Shown: positions 26,318 to 37,680, counted from the stretch's first letter. The stretch: 64,000 nt of DNA from Sinohyriopsis cumingii (GCA_028554795.2 CM068825.1:160453398-160517397), one strand, 5' to 3'. A program made the numbers and translations. The notes: generated by a model from the letters alone, not told the origin.

Positions 26318-26496
26318 TTTCCAAATAATCTGAAATCGATAAGCTGACTAGACTGGCCCTCTTTGAGCCTCAATAGCTAGCGTATATAGGAAAGAGCAGT
26401 AACGGGAAGTAACTCGTATGTAAAATCAAAAGTAAGGGTCAGTTGTTTTTATTTACATGACATTCGCACATGCCCTTCTGGGCTCACGCGACGTAA

Positions 26497-26533
<37 letters not shown>
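26497..26533. repeat. (ATCA)n tail of a CR1-like element
   Basis: About nine tandem ATCA units sit at the 3' end of the minus-strand retroelement, as a (TGAT)n microsatellite tail of the kind that terminates CR1/L2-type elements. Confidence 0.75.
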
Positions 26534-26535
<2 letters not shown>

Positions 26536-26889
26536 GGCATTACCATATGAAGTAAGTTTTAAAAGAAATTGAAAATATCCATCACACACTGGACTGAAAA
26601 AAAATAATGCTGATGCTGACTTTAACTGGAAATTATTCCTAAGCTTTGCTCTTGTTTGACTACACGCTAGGGTCAAGTATTTGACCGCTGGTATGTCCAC
26701 TAAATTGTTCGCTATCGTGTACAACATAGTCAGCTGGGCCTTGGTTCGCTTGGATTCGAGTGATTCCCACTGGAGATGGTTCAACACTGCACTGACACTG
26801 CTAGTATTACGGTTTCTATTTGTGGTGAATCTAGCAGCTCTTCTCTGAACTATCTCTATCTTATTTATATGTGGGTTCCACACAGTTGA
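26527..26889 (-). pseudogene. CR1-like RT ORF, 3' part (split by the macrosatellite)
   Basis: The frame reads TVWNPHINKIEIVQRRAARF and LNHLQWESLESKRTKAQLTM, diagnostic of the post-palm region of CR1/Jockey-type reverse transcriptases. It is the downstream half of the reading frame whose upstream half is at 34387-34874. The two halves abut exactly once the 26890-34386 insertion and one TGA duplication are removed. The last ~40 residues drift, and no full ORF remains. Confidence 0.8.
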
Positions 26890-29800
26890 GGTGGCGCTAT
26901 ACAGTTTCGCATTTTGCATAGGGTTAGGAATTTAAAGAAAAAGAATGTCCCCGGCTTTCCTCACTGGTTATACTGGCTATTTAAAAAAGACCTTGTATAT
27001 CTTAGGTATAATGCAAAGAACCTTTAATTCCCTTTATTTTGGTGTATGATTGATGGGTGTACTATGGGTTATAGAGTATACAGCTTGGCCTTACTTCAAA
27101 TGTGCACCTTTCAAAAAAGTGCTAGCTCTACTTGGTCATTTTCACTTCCTGAACTTCAGAGGTCAATTGTATAAAAAAGAGCCGATAACTTTTTTTACAT
27201 TTTATATATTTGGTAATTCATTCATTGCACTTTCAGAAGCTGGTATTGTCTAGTCTGGCAAAATTCATTTTCCCTATTTTAATAGCTGCTATGTATAGTG
27301 TACTTTAGACTAATTCAGACTGATTTTTTAACACAAGGGAGCAGTCATTTTAGTTAGCAGTGTGCTTAAATCATGTAAAATTTCCAAAAGTACAATATCC
27401 AAAAGAAATATCATCCACATTACATTAATGTAGCATAGAGGTATGCAAACATTCTCTCCACTGTGCATGTTTTAAATGCGAACTACTTCACCTTACATAC
27501 GTCACTCTCTCAAAAGTACATATTATCTGGTGAGCGCCACCATAAAGAAGATGTAGGTATTATTTTTTTATGATTTAATTATGTTTATATGGCTGAAACA
27601 TTTAAGTCGCAAGCATCAAAACAATCCTTATGAATAATTCTCCTGCCTTTTTCCCCACAGAACAGTATTTATGAGTGTCAGAGTCTCTATCAAGTCCAGC
27701 CTACCCCCCCCCCCATGATAAAAGTGAGCTATTTTAAGAATGCACATTACATTTTGTAAACATAGCAACCAATGTTATGCTGAATGATAGGAACATGAAA
27801 CTAGCCAGAATTATTTCTGAGATATCAACAATGAATTTTACAATTAGAAAAGGGAGGTAACTCATCAGCTTCATAAAGGTCAAAGGTCAAAGTGTAAAAT
27901 ATTTGCCTATTGTTTAATATGGAAGAAGCGAATTCACTTTCTCATCATTTATTTTTTATTTCATTGCAAATAAATGAAAAGAAACATTTTCACCATATAT
28001 TTCTGTCACTTATTGCAACAGTTTTAAATTTAAGTTGACTCTATTCCTATATTCTAAGTCTTCTAATTTCCCCATAATTAAGGTCACTACTCACACAAAC
28101 ATACCTCATGGCAAATTATGTAAGCAAGAGAAAAACGATCATAATTAGCTTATTTTCATGCTTAAATGCAATATGAATGTACCATTTTATTCAGAACATC
28201 ATACATAATTATATGAAAATAAAAAAAATAATTGCAAACATTTTTTTATTTTCTTTAAGGTGGCGCTATACAGTTTCGCATTTTGCATAGGGTTAGGAAT
28301 TTAAAGAAAAAGAATGTCCCCGGCTTTCCTCACTGGTTATACTGGCTATTTAAAAAAGACCTTGTATATCTTAGGTATAATGCAAAGAACCTTTAATTCC
28401 CTTTATTTTGGTGTATGATTGATGGGTGTACTATGGGTTATAGAGTATACAGCTTGGCCTTACTTCAAATGTGCACCTTTCAAAAAAGTGCTAGCTCTAC
28501 TTGGTCATTTTCACTTCCTGAACTTCAGAGGTCAATTGTATAAAAAAGAGCCGATAACTTTTTTTACATTTTATATATTTGGTAATTCATTCATTGCACT
28601 TTCAGAAGCTGGTATTGTCTAGTCTGGCAAAATTCATTTTCCCTATTTTAATAGCTGCTATGTATAGTGTACTTTAGACTAATTCAGACTGATTTTTTAA
28701 CACAAGGGAGCAGTCATTTTAGTTAGCAGTGTGCTTAAATCATGTAAAATTTCCAAAAGTACAATATCCAAAAGAAATATCATCCACATTACATTAATGT
28801 AGCATAGAGGTATGCAAACATTCTCTCCACTGTGCATGTTTTAAATGCGAACTACTTCACCTTACATACGTCACTCTCTCAAAAGTACATATTATCTGGT
28901 GAGCGCCACCATAAAGAAGATGTAGGTATTATTTTTTTATGATTTAATTATGTTTATATGGCTGAAACATTTAAGTCGCAAGCATCAAAACAATCCTTAT
29001 GAATAATTCTCCTGCCTTTTTCCCCACAGAACAGTATTTATGAGTGTCAGAGTCTCTATCAAGTCCAGCCTACCCCCCCCCCCATGATAAAAGTGAGCTA
29101 TTTTAAGAATGCACATTACATTTTGTAAACATAGCAACCAATGTTATGCTGAATGATAGGAACATGAAACTAGCCAGAATTATTTCTGAGATATCAACAA
29201 TGAATTTTACAATTAGAAAAGGGAGGTAACTCATCAGCTTCATAAAGGTCAAAGGTCAAAGTGTAAAATATTTGCCTATTGTTTAATATGGAAGAAGCGA
29301 ATTCACTTTCTCATCATTTATTTTTTATTTCATTGCAAATAAATGAAAAGAAACATTTTCACCATATATTTCTGTCACTTATTGCAACAGTTTTAAATTT
29401 AAGTTGACTCTATTCCTATATTCTAAGTCTTCTAATTTCCCCATAATTAAGGTCACTACTCACACAAACATACCTCATGGCAAATTATGTAAGCAAGAGA
29501 AAAACGATCATAATTAGCTTATTTTCATGCTTAAATGCAATATGAATGTACCATTTTATTCAGAACATCATACATAATTATATGAAAATAAAAAAAAATA
29601 ATTGCAAACATTTTTTTATTTTCTTTAAGGTGGCGCTATACAGTTTCGCATTTTGCATAGGGTTAGGAATTTAAAGAAAAAGAATGTCCCCGGCTTTCCT
29701 CACTGGTTATACTGGCTATTTAAAAAAGACCTTGTATATCTTAGGTATAATGCAAAGAACCTTTAATTCCCTTTATTTTGGTGTATGATTGATGGGTGTA

Positions 29801-32800
29801 CTATGGGTTATAGAGTATACAGCTTGGCCTTACTTCAAATGTGCACCTTTCAAAAAAGTGCTAGCTCTACTTGGTCATTTTCACTTCCTGAACTTCAGAG
29901 GTCAATTGTATAAAAAAGAGCCGATAACTTTTTTTACATTTTATATATTTGGTAATTCATTCATTGCACTTTCAGAAGCTGGTATTGTCTAGTCTGGCAA
30001 AATTCATTTTCCCTATTTTAATAGCTGCTATGTATAGTGTACTTTAGACTAATTCAGACTGATTTTTTAACACAAGGGAGCAGTCATTTTAGTTAGCAGT
30101 GTGCTTAAATCATGTAAAATTTCCAAAAGTACAATATCCAAAAGAAATATCATCCACATTACATTAATGTAGCATAGAGGTATGCAAACATTCTCTCCAC
30201 TGTGCATGTTTTAAATGCGAACTACTTCACCTTACATACGTCACTCTCTCAAAAGTACATATTATCTGGTGAGCGCCACCATAAAGAAGATGTAGGTATT
30301 ATTTTTTTATGATTTAATTATGTTTATATGGCTGAAACATTTAAGTCGCAAGCATCAAAACAATCCTTATGAATAATTCTCCTGCCTTTTTCCCCACAGA
30401 ACAGTATTTATGAGTGTCAGAGTCTCTATCAAGTCCAGCCTACCCCCCCCCATGATAAAAGTGAGCTATTTTAAGAATGCACATTACATTTTGTAAACAT
30501 AGCAACCAATGTTATGCTGAATGATAGGAACATGAAACTAGCCAGAATTATTTCTGAGATATCAACAATGAATTTTACAATTAGAAAAGGGAGGTAACTC
30601 ATCAGCTTCATAAAGGTCAAAGGTCAAAGTGTAAAATATTTGCCTATTGTTTAATATGGAAGAAGCGAATTCACTTTCTCATCATTTATTTTTTATTTCA
30701 TTGCAAATAAATGAAAAGAAACATTTTCACCATATATTTCTGTCACTTATTGCAACAGTTTTAAATTTAAGTTGACTCTATTCCTATATTCTAAGTCTTC
30801 TAATTTCCCCATAATTAAGGTCACTACTCACACAAACATACCTCATGGCAAATTATGTAAGCAAGAGAAAAACGATCATAATTAGCTTATTTTCATGCTT
30901 AAATGCAATATGAATGTACCATTTTATTCAGAACATCATACATAATTATATGAAAATAAAAAAAAATAATTGCAAACATTTTTTTATTTTCTTTAAGGTG
31001 GCGCTATACAGTTTCGCATTTTGCATAGGGTTAGGAATTTAAAGAAAAAGAATGTCCCCGGCTTTCCTCACTGGTTATACTGGCTATTTAAAAAAGACCT
31101 TGTATATCTTAGGTATAATGCAAAGAACCTTTAATTCCCTTTATTTTGGTGTATGATTGATGGGTGTACTATGGGTTATAGAGTATACAGCTTGGCCTTA
31201 CTTCAAATGTGCACCTTTCAAAAAAGTGCTAGCTCTACTTGGTCATTTTCACTTCCTGAACTTCAGAGGTCAATTGTATAAAAAAGAGCCGATAACTTTT
31301 TTTACATTTTATATATTTGGTAATTCATTCATTGCACTTTCAGAAGCTGGTATTGTCTAGTCTGGCAAAATTCATTTTCCCTATTTTAATAGCTGCTATG
31401 TATAGTGTACTTTAGACTAATTCAGACTGATTTTTTAACACAAGGGAGCAGTCATTTTAGTTAGCAGTGTGCTTAAATCATGTAAAATTTCCAAAAGTAC
31501 AATATCCAAAAGAAATATCATCCACATTACATTAATGTAGCATAGAGGTATGCAAACATTCTCTCCACTGTGCATGTTTTAAATGCGAACTACTTCACCT
31601 TACATACGTCACTCTCTCAAAAGTACATATTATCTGGTGAGCGCCACCATAAAGAAGATGTAGGTATTATTTTTTTATGATTTAATTATGTTTATATGGC
31701 TGAAACATTTAAGTCGCAAGCATCAAAACAATCCTTATGAATAATTCTCCTGCCTTTTTCCCCACAGAACAGTATTTATGAGTGTCAGAGTCTCTATCAA
31801 GTCCAGCCTACCCCCCCCCCCATGATAAAAGTGAGCTATTTTAAGAATGCACATTACATTTTGTAAACATAGCAACCAATGTTATGCTGAATGATAGGAA
31901 CATGAAACTAGCCAGAATTATTTCTGAGATATCAACAATGAATTTTACAATTAGAAAAGGGAGGTAACTCATCAGCTTCATAAAGGTCAAAGGTCAAAGT
32001 GTAAAATATTTGCCTATTGTTTAATATGGAAGAAGCGAATTCACTTTCTCATCATTTATTTTTTATTTCATTGCAAATAAATGAAAAGAAACATTTTCAC
32101 CATATATTTCTGTCACTTATTGCAACAGTTTTAAATTTAAGTTGACTCTATTCCTATATTCTAAGTCTTCTAATTTCCCCATAATTAAGGTCACTACTCA
32201 CACAAACATACCTCATGGCAAATTATGTAAGCAAGAGAAAAACGATCATAATTAGCTTATTTTCATGCTTAAATGCAATATGAATGTACCATTTTATTCA
32301 GAACATCATACATAATTATATGAAAATAAAAAAAAATAATTGCAAACATTTTTTTATTTTCTTTAAGGTGGCGCTATACAGTTTCGCATTTTGCATAGGG
32401 TTAGGAATTTAAAGAAAAAGAATGTCCCCGGCTTTCCTCACTGGTTATACTGGCTATTTAAAAAAGACCTTGTATATCTTAGGTATAATGCAAAGAACCT
32501 TTAATTCCCTTTATTTTGGTGTATGATTGATGGGTGTACTATGGGTTATAGAGTATACAGCTTGGCCTTACTTCAAATGTGCACCTTTCAAAAAAGTGCT
32601 AGCTCTACTTGGTCATTTTCACTTCCTGAACTTCAGAGGTCAATTGTATAAAAAAGAGCCGATAACTTTTTTTACATTTTATATATTTGGTAATTCATTC
32701 ATTGCACTTTCAGAAGCTGGTATTGTCTAGTCTGGCAAAATTCATTTTCCCTATTTTAATAGCTGCTATGTATAGTGTACTTTAGACTAATTCAGACTGA

Positions 32801-34386
32801 TTTTTTAACACAAGGGAGCAGTCATTTTAGTTAGCAGTGTGCTTAAATCATGTAAAATTTCCAAAAGTACAATATCCAAAAGAAATATCATCCACATTAC
32901 ATTAATGTAGCATAGAGGTATGCAAACATTCTCTCCACTGTGCATGTTTTAAATGCGAACTACTTCACCTTACATACGTCACTCTCTCAAAAGTACATAT
33001 TATCTGGTGAGCGCCACCATAAAGAAGATGTAGGTATTATTTTTTTATGATTTAATTATGTTTATATGGCTGAAACATTTAAGTCGCAAGCATCAAAACA
33101 ATCCTTATGAATAATTCTCCTGCCTTTTTCCCCACAGAACAGTATTTATGAGTGTCAGAGTCTCTATCAAGTCCAGCCTACCCCCCCCCATGATAAAAGT
33201 GAGCTATTTTAAGAATGCACATTACATTTTGTAAACATAGCAACCAATGTTATGCTGAATGATAGGAACATGAAACTAGCCAGAATTATTTCTGAGATAT
33301 CAACAATGAATTTTACAATTAGAAAAGGGAGGTAACTCATCAGCTTCATAAAGGTCAAAGGTCAAAGTGTAAAATATTTGCCTATTGTTTAATATGGAAG
33401 AAGCGAATTCACTTTCTCATCATTTATTTTTTATTTCATTGCAAATAAATGAAAAGAAACATTTTCACCATATATTTCTGTCACTTATTGCAACAGTTTT
33501 AAATTTAAGTTGACTCTATTCCTATATTCTAAGTCTTCTAATTTCCCCATAATTAAGGTCACTACTCACACAAACATACCTCATGGCAAATTATGTAAGC
33601 AAGAGAAAAACGATCATAATTAGCTTATTTTCATGCTTAAATGCAATATGAATGTACCATTTTATTCAGAACATCATACATAATTATATGAAAATAAAAA
33701 AAAATAATTGCAAACATTTTTTTATTTTCTTTAAGGTGGCGCTATACAGTTTCGCATTTTGCATAGGGTTAGGAATTTAAAGAAAAAGAATGTCCCCGGC
33801 TTTCCTCACTGGTTATACTGGCTATTTAAAAAAGACCTTGTATATCTTAGGTATAATGCAAAGAACCTTTAATTCCCTTTATTTTGGTGTATGATTGATG
33901 GGTGTACTATGGGTTATAGAGTATACAGCTTGGCCTTACTTCAAATGTGCACCTTTCAAAAAAGTGCTAGCTCTACTTGGTCATTTTCACTTCCTGAACT
34001 TCAGAGGTCAATTGTATAAAAAAGAGCCGATAACTTTTTTTACATTTTATATATTTGGTAATTCATTCATTGCACTTTCAGAAGCTGGTATTGTCTAGTC
34101 TGGCAAAATTCATTTTCCCTATTTTAATAGCTGCTATGTATAGTGTACTTTAGACTAATTCAGACTGATTTTTTAACACAAGGGAGCAGTCATTTTAGTT
34201 AGCAGTGTGCTTAAATCATGTAAAATTTCCAAAAGTACAATATCCAAAAGAAATATCATCCACATTACATTAATGTAGCATAGAGGTATGCAAACATTCT
34301 CTCCACTGTGCATGTTTTAAATGCGAACTACTTCACCTTACATACGTCACTCTCTCAAAAGTACATATTATCTGGTGAGCGCCACC
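26890..34386. repeat. 7.5-kb macrosatellite: (MITE-spacer)x5-MITE
   Basis: Units of 1368-1370 bp start at 26890, 28259, 29629, 30997, 32367 and 33735. Each has a 652-bp MITE (GGTGGCGCT...AGCGCCACC) followed by a 717-bp spacer, except the last, which ends at the MITE edge. Copies are essentially identical. Length differences come from the poly-C run in the spacer (about 8 to 10 C) and a poly-A run. The whole array is flanked by TGA at 26887-26889 and 34387-34389. The repeated 67-codon frame inside each MITE starts at corresponding positions but has no recognisable domain and is probably not a gene. The spacer was not seen elsewhere in the window. Confidence 0.9.
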
Positions 34387-34874
34387 TGAGCAGTACTCGA
34401 GACCTGGTCAAACCAGCGTGAAATATGCTGCACATTGTTGATTTGGAGGTTTCGGCGCAGGAAACCAAGGTTACTGTTCCATATTTTCGCTATCTTGTTT
34501 ATGTGCCTTTTGCAAGAGAGGTCTCTGGACAATTCCACCCCGAGATATTGTGTGTTGCCTGCTCAGCGGCTAGCTTGTGCCCCTTAAGAGTATATTCGTA
34601 CAAGACTGATGATTTCTTCCTGTAAACTCTCTGGATGCTGCATTTTTCTGGGTGGAACGACATATCATAAGTTTTTTTTCTTTTCTTCCCAGAGGGCCAT
34701 TTGGTTCAGGTTTTCTTGAAGGATCTCACAATCCTTGGGGACATTTATTTCCCGGTAGACTAGACAGTCATCTGCAACAAGTCTTGTGTTGAATTTGACA
34801 TTGGCAGGTAGGTCATTGATGAACACCAGAAAGAGGATGGGACCCCAAACACTCCCTTGAGGTACCCCACACAT
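34387..34874 (-). pseudogene. CR1-like RT ORF, palm-domain part
   Basis: The minus strand reads GVPQGSVWGPILFLVFINDL and then RLVADDCLVYREI. The latter is the catalytic FADD-box region, here with V in place of the usual F. Downstream text toward 34387 continues the family pattern (fragments such as ALWEEK). The 5' end is truncated at ~34874 where the sequence changes into the older virus-like frame. Confidence 0.8.
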
Positions 34875-34879
34875 TAAAC

Positions 34880-35209
34880 AACGCCACGCGGGTTAACCGC
34901 GTATGCAACCCAGTGAGTACATGGACCAGAACGGCCATCGAGATTAATGAGACCAGTTTCAACGTGGTTTGGTTGTTCCGGTAACTGATCACGCATGAAA
35001 ACACCTCTAAAGTTGTTTTTTTTTGTTGCATTTTTTTGTTTTTGTTTTTTGTATTTAATCGCAGAGCAGTATGAAGTGAATTAAAACTGGACATTGAGAG
35101 TTTTAGCCAAACGTCCCCGACAGTCGCATATCTTGACCGTACTTCGTTCCTGGTAATCTTAGACCCCGTCTGCCTCCTCCCCTTTTTTTTTGATGTATTT
35201 AAAACCTGT
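34880..35209 (-). pseudogene. 3' part of an older virus-like ORF, cut by the Polinton
   Basis: Reading leftward from the insertion point at 35209, an open frame continues in the same phase as the frame at 55158-55351 once the Polinton and one CCTGTT copy are removed. It starts with lysine-rich KKKGRRQTGSKITRNEVRSR and runs open for about 100 codons. I cannot say how much of it was coding, and the retroelement junction at ~34874 limits it. Confidence 0.45.
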
Positions 35210-35215
35210 CCTGTT
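35210..35215. repeat. Left Polinton target-site duplication (CCTGTT)
   Basis: CCTGTT directly precedes the left TIR and is repeated exactly at 55152-55157. A 6-bp duplication is the hallmark of Polinton integration. Confidence 0.95.
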
Positions 35216-35580
35216 AGTAGTGAAGGGGGATAATATAGCGACAATGGGAATTAGCATTACAGGACCCCTTGGGAACATATAGCGACAATGGAAATTTAAC
35301 ATGGAGAAAAATCGTGGGAACATATAGCGACAAGGGAAATTTAACATGGAGAAAAATCGTGGGAACATATAGCGACAAGGGAAATGAACATGGAGAAAAA
35401 TCGTGGGACTGTTGAGCGACAAGGGGATTTGAACATGGAGAAAAATCGTGGAAACATATAGCGACAAAGGAAATTAATATGGGATTTTGTTTTTAAAAAA
35501 AAAGAAAAAAAAAAGGGGGTAGGCAATGGAAAGACTATCTCTTTTCGAGAAATATGGCTGGCCCTGAAAAGGGCCTTTGG
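35216..35580. repeat. Left terminal inverted repeat with 45-bp subrepeats
   Basis: This segment is the reverse complement of 54788-55151 with only a few differences, mainly in the A/T homopolymer. Its outer part holds about five tandem ~45-bp subunits, each with gcgacaagggaaat and catggagaaaaatcgt. Its inner end carries a histone-type hairpin (35560-35575). Confidence 0.95.
35560..35575 (-). terminator. Histone-type 3' stem-loop, site 1
   Basis: On the minus strand the site reads GGCCCTTTTCAGGGCC, preceded by CCCAAA. It has a 6-bp stem with a four-nucleotide UUUC loop, as in replication-dependent histone mRNAs. A purine-rich TCTCGAAAAGAGATAG follows, as in histone downstream elements. It lies ~50 nt after the stop at 35625. 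Confidence 0.7.
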
Positions 35581-35624
35581 GTTTTCTTCTTCTTCTTCTT
35601 CTTCTTCTTCTTCTTCTTCTGCTT

Positions 35625-36009
35625 CTAATTTCTTCTTTTCCTCCACCAAGTTCTTATTTTATCTCCTACACTCTTCTTCCCTTTCTTTTTTTTCTTCTCC
35701 TCCTCTTCTTTCTTCTTCTCTTCCTCCTCTTCTTTCTTCCTCTTTTCATTTTCTTCTTCTTTTTCAATTTTTTCGTTCCATTTGCGTATTCTTATTCTTT
35801 CCTCTTCATCCTCCTTCTCCTCCTTGATCTCTTTCATGACACCACTAATCTTGTCCTTTGCTTTTCTTAAGTTATTAATTTCCATCTTTACACGATGGGG
35901 ACTATAGGAATAATGGTTCAACGAGTCTTATTAGCATCTGTTCCATTATTCCTAAGTTGTCTAAAACGTCTTGCAAGGTTTGTATTTTGTCCATTTGGTT
36001 CGACGCCAT
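35625..36009 (-). pseudogene. Coiled-coil Polinton end gene 1, frameshifted
   Basis: The ATG at 36009 (MASNQMDKIQTLQDVLDNLG) follows the shared early-type promoter by ~60 nt but stops at 35902 after 35 codons. The continuing frame, in a different phase, runs from ~35921 to 35625 and is a highly charged Glu/Lys coiled coil (KEEEEEKKKEEEEKKKKK). A single indel between about 35904 and 35930 would explain the split. Function is unknown. Its position, promoter and histone-type 3' end group it with the genes at 36443, 37252 and 53736. The purine tract may also be slippage-prone. Confidence 0.55.
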
Positions 36010-36070
36010 CTTCTTTTTATTCTTTGCAGAATGGTTTGAACAACGAACACTGTGGGTTCTTATAGTGAAA

Positions 36071-36166
36071 GCGCGGACGTGAAAGAAAACATCCCCCTAA
36101 AAACATAAAATGGATCTTACCTAGATCATGACCAAACAACGCGCGGACGTGAAGGAAAACATCCCC
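36071..36166 (-). promoter_or_regulatory. Shared promoter module of Polinton end genes, copy 1
   Basis: Two copies of gcgcggacgtgaaggaaaac (first with one change) start at 36071 and 36141 on the plus strand. Read on the minus strand they give TTCACGTCCGCGC just upstream of CACTATAA, a TATA-like box about 55 nt before the ATG at 36009. Confidence 0.65.
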
Positions 36167-36399
36167 CTACTTTTTCATTTCATATAATATAACCCAAACT
36201 ATACTCTCCACATTTGCTAAGAAACAATAAAGAAACCCATAATCTACTATTCGCACAAACATACCTTTACTCTTACAAACACAAACACACCAACACATAC
36301 CCTCACACTATCTTAAAAAAGAGTTAGTGTTTATTTTCACACTACTCTACCTACACACATTGGCAAATTAATAGTTATTTCTTTTCTAGAGTATTGGAT

Positions 36400-36415
36400 A
36401 GCCCTGAAAAGGGCT
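36400..36415 (-). terminator. Histone-type 3' stem-loop, site 2
   Basis: The minus strand reads AGCCCTTTTCAGGGCT, a 6-bp stem with UUUC loop, 27 nt beyond the stop at 36443. It is followed by CTCTAGAAAAGAAATAAC, which has a purine-rich U7-type element. Confidence 0.7.
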
Positions 36416-36442
36416 GTTTTTTTGAACTCCAGATGCAACTAT

Positions 36443-36754
36443 CTAATGATTACACCTTCCTGGCCTGGCGCCACACACGCATCTTCTTCCCCAGTCTCCT
36501 TTCACCTTTCTTCTGGTGAGCGAAGAGGGAGGATGATTCGCTTCATCACCCCAATCTTCTGTGTCGGGAATATTGAACGACATCCTCTCTTCTCTTTTCT
36601 TTTCCTCCTCTTCCCTCTGTCTTCTCTCCTCCTCTTCCTTCTTTATTCTTTCTTCTTCTATTATAGCCTCCACAGCCAGTTCATTGACCAGGCGCCTTAC
36701 ATATTCCAGATGTATCTGGAGTTCAAGAAGTTTGCTTATTCTGCTACTATTCAT
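36443..36754 (-). CDS. Coiled-coil Polinton end gene 2 (103 aa)
   Basis: The ATG at 36754 gives MNSSRISKLLELQIHLEYVR, then a Glu/Lys/Arg-rich coiled coil (~residues 28-55) and a C-terminal tail with a CVCGARPGRCNH Cys/His cluster. I recognise no family. Weak similarity of the N-terminal heptads to the product at 37252-37614 (SKLLELQIHLEYVR against SKLAKLNEAYVNLHRVR) suggests the end genes are paralogues. A TATA-like CACTATAAATT lies ~57 nt upstream next to the shared promoter motif. The stop precedes a histone-type hairpin. The longer frame to 36769 would need a TTG start. Confidence 0.6.
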   Translation of the reverse strand: MNSSRISKLLELQIHLEYVRRLVNELAVEAIIEEERIKKEEEERRQREEEEKKREERMSFNIPDTEDWGDEANHPPSSLTRRKVKGDWGRRCVCGARPGRCNH

Positions 36755-36817
36755 TCTTGTGTTGATCAATCAACAAGGGTAGCTAGACTGTCCAGCGAGT
36801 TTCAATTTATAGTGAAA

Positions 36818-36910
36818 GCGCGGACGTGAAGGAAAACATCCCCTAAAAACATAAAATGGATCTTACCTAGATCATGACCAAAAACAACAACAACGCGCGG
36901 ACCTAAAAGA
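36818..36910 (-). promoter_or_regulatory. Shared promoter module, copy 2
   Basis: gcgcggacgtgaaggaaaac starts at 36818, and a partial second copy (gcgcggacct) at 36895. Between them lies 'aaaacataaaatggatctta', which is also present in copy 1. On the minus strand the module precedes the TATA-like box of the gene at 36443-36754. Confidence 0.65.
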
Positions 36911-36949
36911 AACACTCACTCACTTTTTATGCTACCCATCACTATTTTA

Positions 36950-37206
36950 AAATTTTTTCATAAATCACTTCAATAGACTTTTTACATACGCAAAGCAATC
37001 CAATTTAACCCCAAATACACACCTCAAACACCAAAAAAGACATCATTTTAATCTACTATCCATACCAACTTACTTGATCACTTACAAACACAAACACACA
37101 AACACATACCCTCACATTTTTTAAAAAGAGTTAGTGTTTATTTTCACACTACTCTACCTACACACATTGGCAAATTGATCGTTATTTCTTTTCTAGAGTA
37201 TTGGGT
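36950..37206. repeat. Duplicated intergenic segment (pairs with 36190-36399)
   Basis: The phrases 'acaaacacaaacacac', 'aaaaagagttagtgtttatt' and 'ctacctacacacattggcaa' occur in the same order in both intervals, ending in the histone-type hairpin. The end genes appear to have multiplied together with promoter and 3' signal. Confidence 0.75.
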
Positions 37207-37222
37207 AGCCCTGAAAAGGGCT
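37207..37222 (-). terminator. Histone-type 3' stem-loop, site 3
   Basis: The minus strand reads AGCCCTTTTCAGGGCT followed directly by ACCCAA, which is the usual sequence after a histone stem-loop, and then by CTCTAGAAAAGAAATAAC. It lies 29 nt past the stop at 37252. Confidence 0.72.
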
Positions 37223-37251
37223 GTTTTTTTGTTTGCTATGGCATTCTTTTT

Positions 37252-37614
37252 TTAGTTTCTAAGAATGCGATGTCCTCTGAGGATTGACTTTCTGGCGATA
37301 GGTCTGCTTCTTCGGAAAGAGAAGAAGAACTCTTTGGTGTCGATACGACAATCGACAAAGCCTCTGTCAGCTTCAGGTTGTTGCTGCTGCTGTTGCTGTT
37401 GTTGCTGCTGTTGCTGCTGTCTCTGAAGTCTGTACTTCTCTGTCCATTCTTCTTTCTCCCTGTTCATTTCTTCTCTGAAGAGCTCTTCTATCAGGTCTTC
37501 AGTGATTTTTAACATTCTCACATTCTCTATTTCTTCTGGCTTCGGTATCAGACTGTGTCTGACCCTATGCAAATTCACGTAGGCTTCGTTGAGCTTAGCT
37601 AGTTTGGAGCACAT
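37252..37614 (-). CDS. PolyQ/coiled-coil Polinton end gene 3 (120 aa)
   Basis: The first ATG after the promoter is at 37614 (MCSKLAKLNEAYVNLHRVRH). Residues ~35-65 form an acidic-basic helix (ITEDLIEELFREEMNREKEE), followed by an uninterrupted run of 14 glutamines and a basic tail (FRRSRPIARKSILRGHR). No known family is recognised, and a nucleic-acid-binding or scaffold role is only a guess from charge. The polyQ tract recalls that of the product at 53736-54320, which shares the same kind of 3' end. The upstream extension to 37725 would run through the promoter and is rejected. Confidence 0.6.
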   Translation of the reverse strand: MCSKLAKLNEAYVNLHRVRHSLIPKPEEIENVRMLKITEDLIEELFREEMNREKEEWTEKYRLQRQQQQQQQQQQQQQQPEADRGFVDCRIDTKEFFFSFRRSRPIARKSILRGHRILRN

Positions 37615-37680
37615 CTTCGTAGGAGGATGAGTCAACAATGGATGGTTAGACTGGAAACAACCCCGGTTCTTAAAGTCAAA

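Noticed and set aside
27050-27253. A 67-codon frame repeated six times in the macrosatellite
   Set aside because: It sits inside a MITE with no domain, and the solo and diverged MITE copies (9724-10369, 25600-26112) do not keep the frame. It repeats only because the unit repeats.
27657-27665. ctttttccccacag in the macrosatellite spacer as a splice acceptor
   Set aside because: No coding sequence follows in any frame and the sequence is repeated five times. Most likely a chance match.
35577-35870. Plus-strand Leu/Phe-rich 97-codon frame
   Set aside because: It is the antisense of the Glu/Lys coiled-coil on the minus strand. The repeat of CTT is a mirror of GAA codons.
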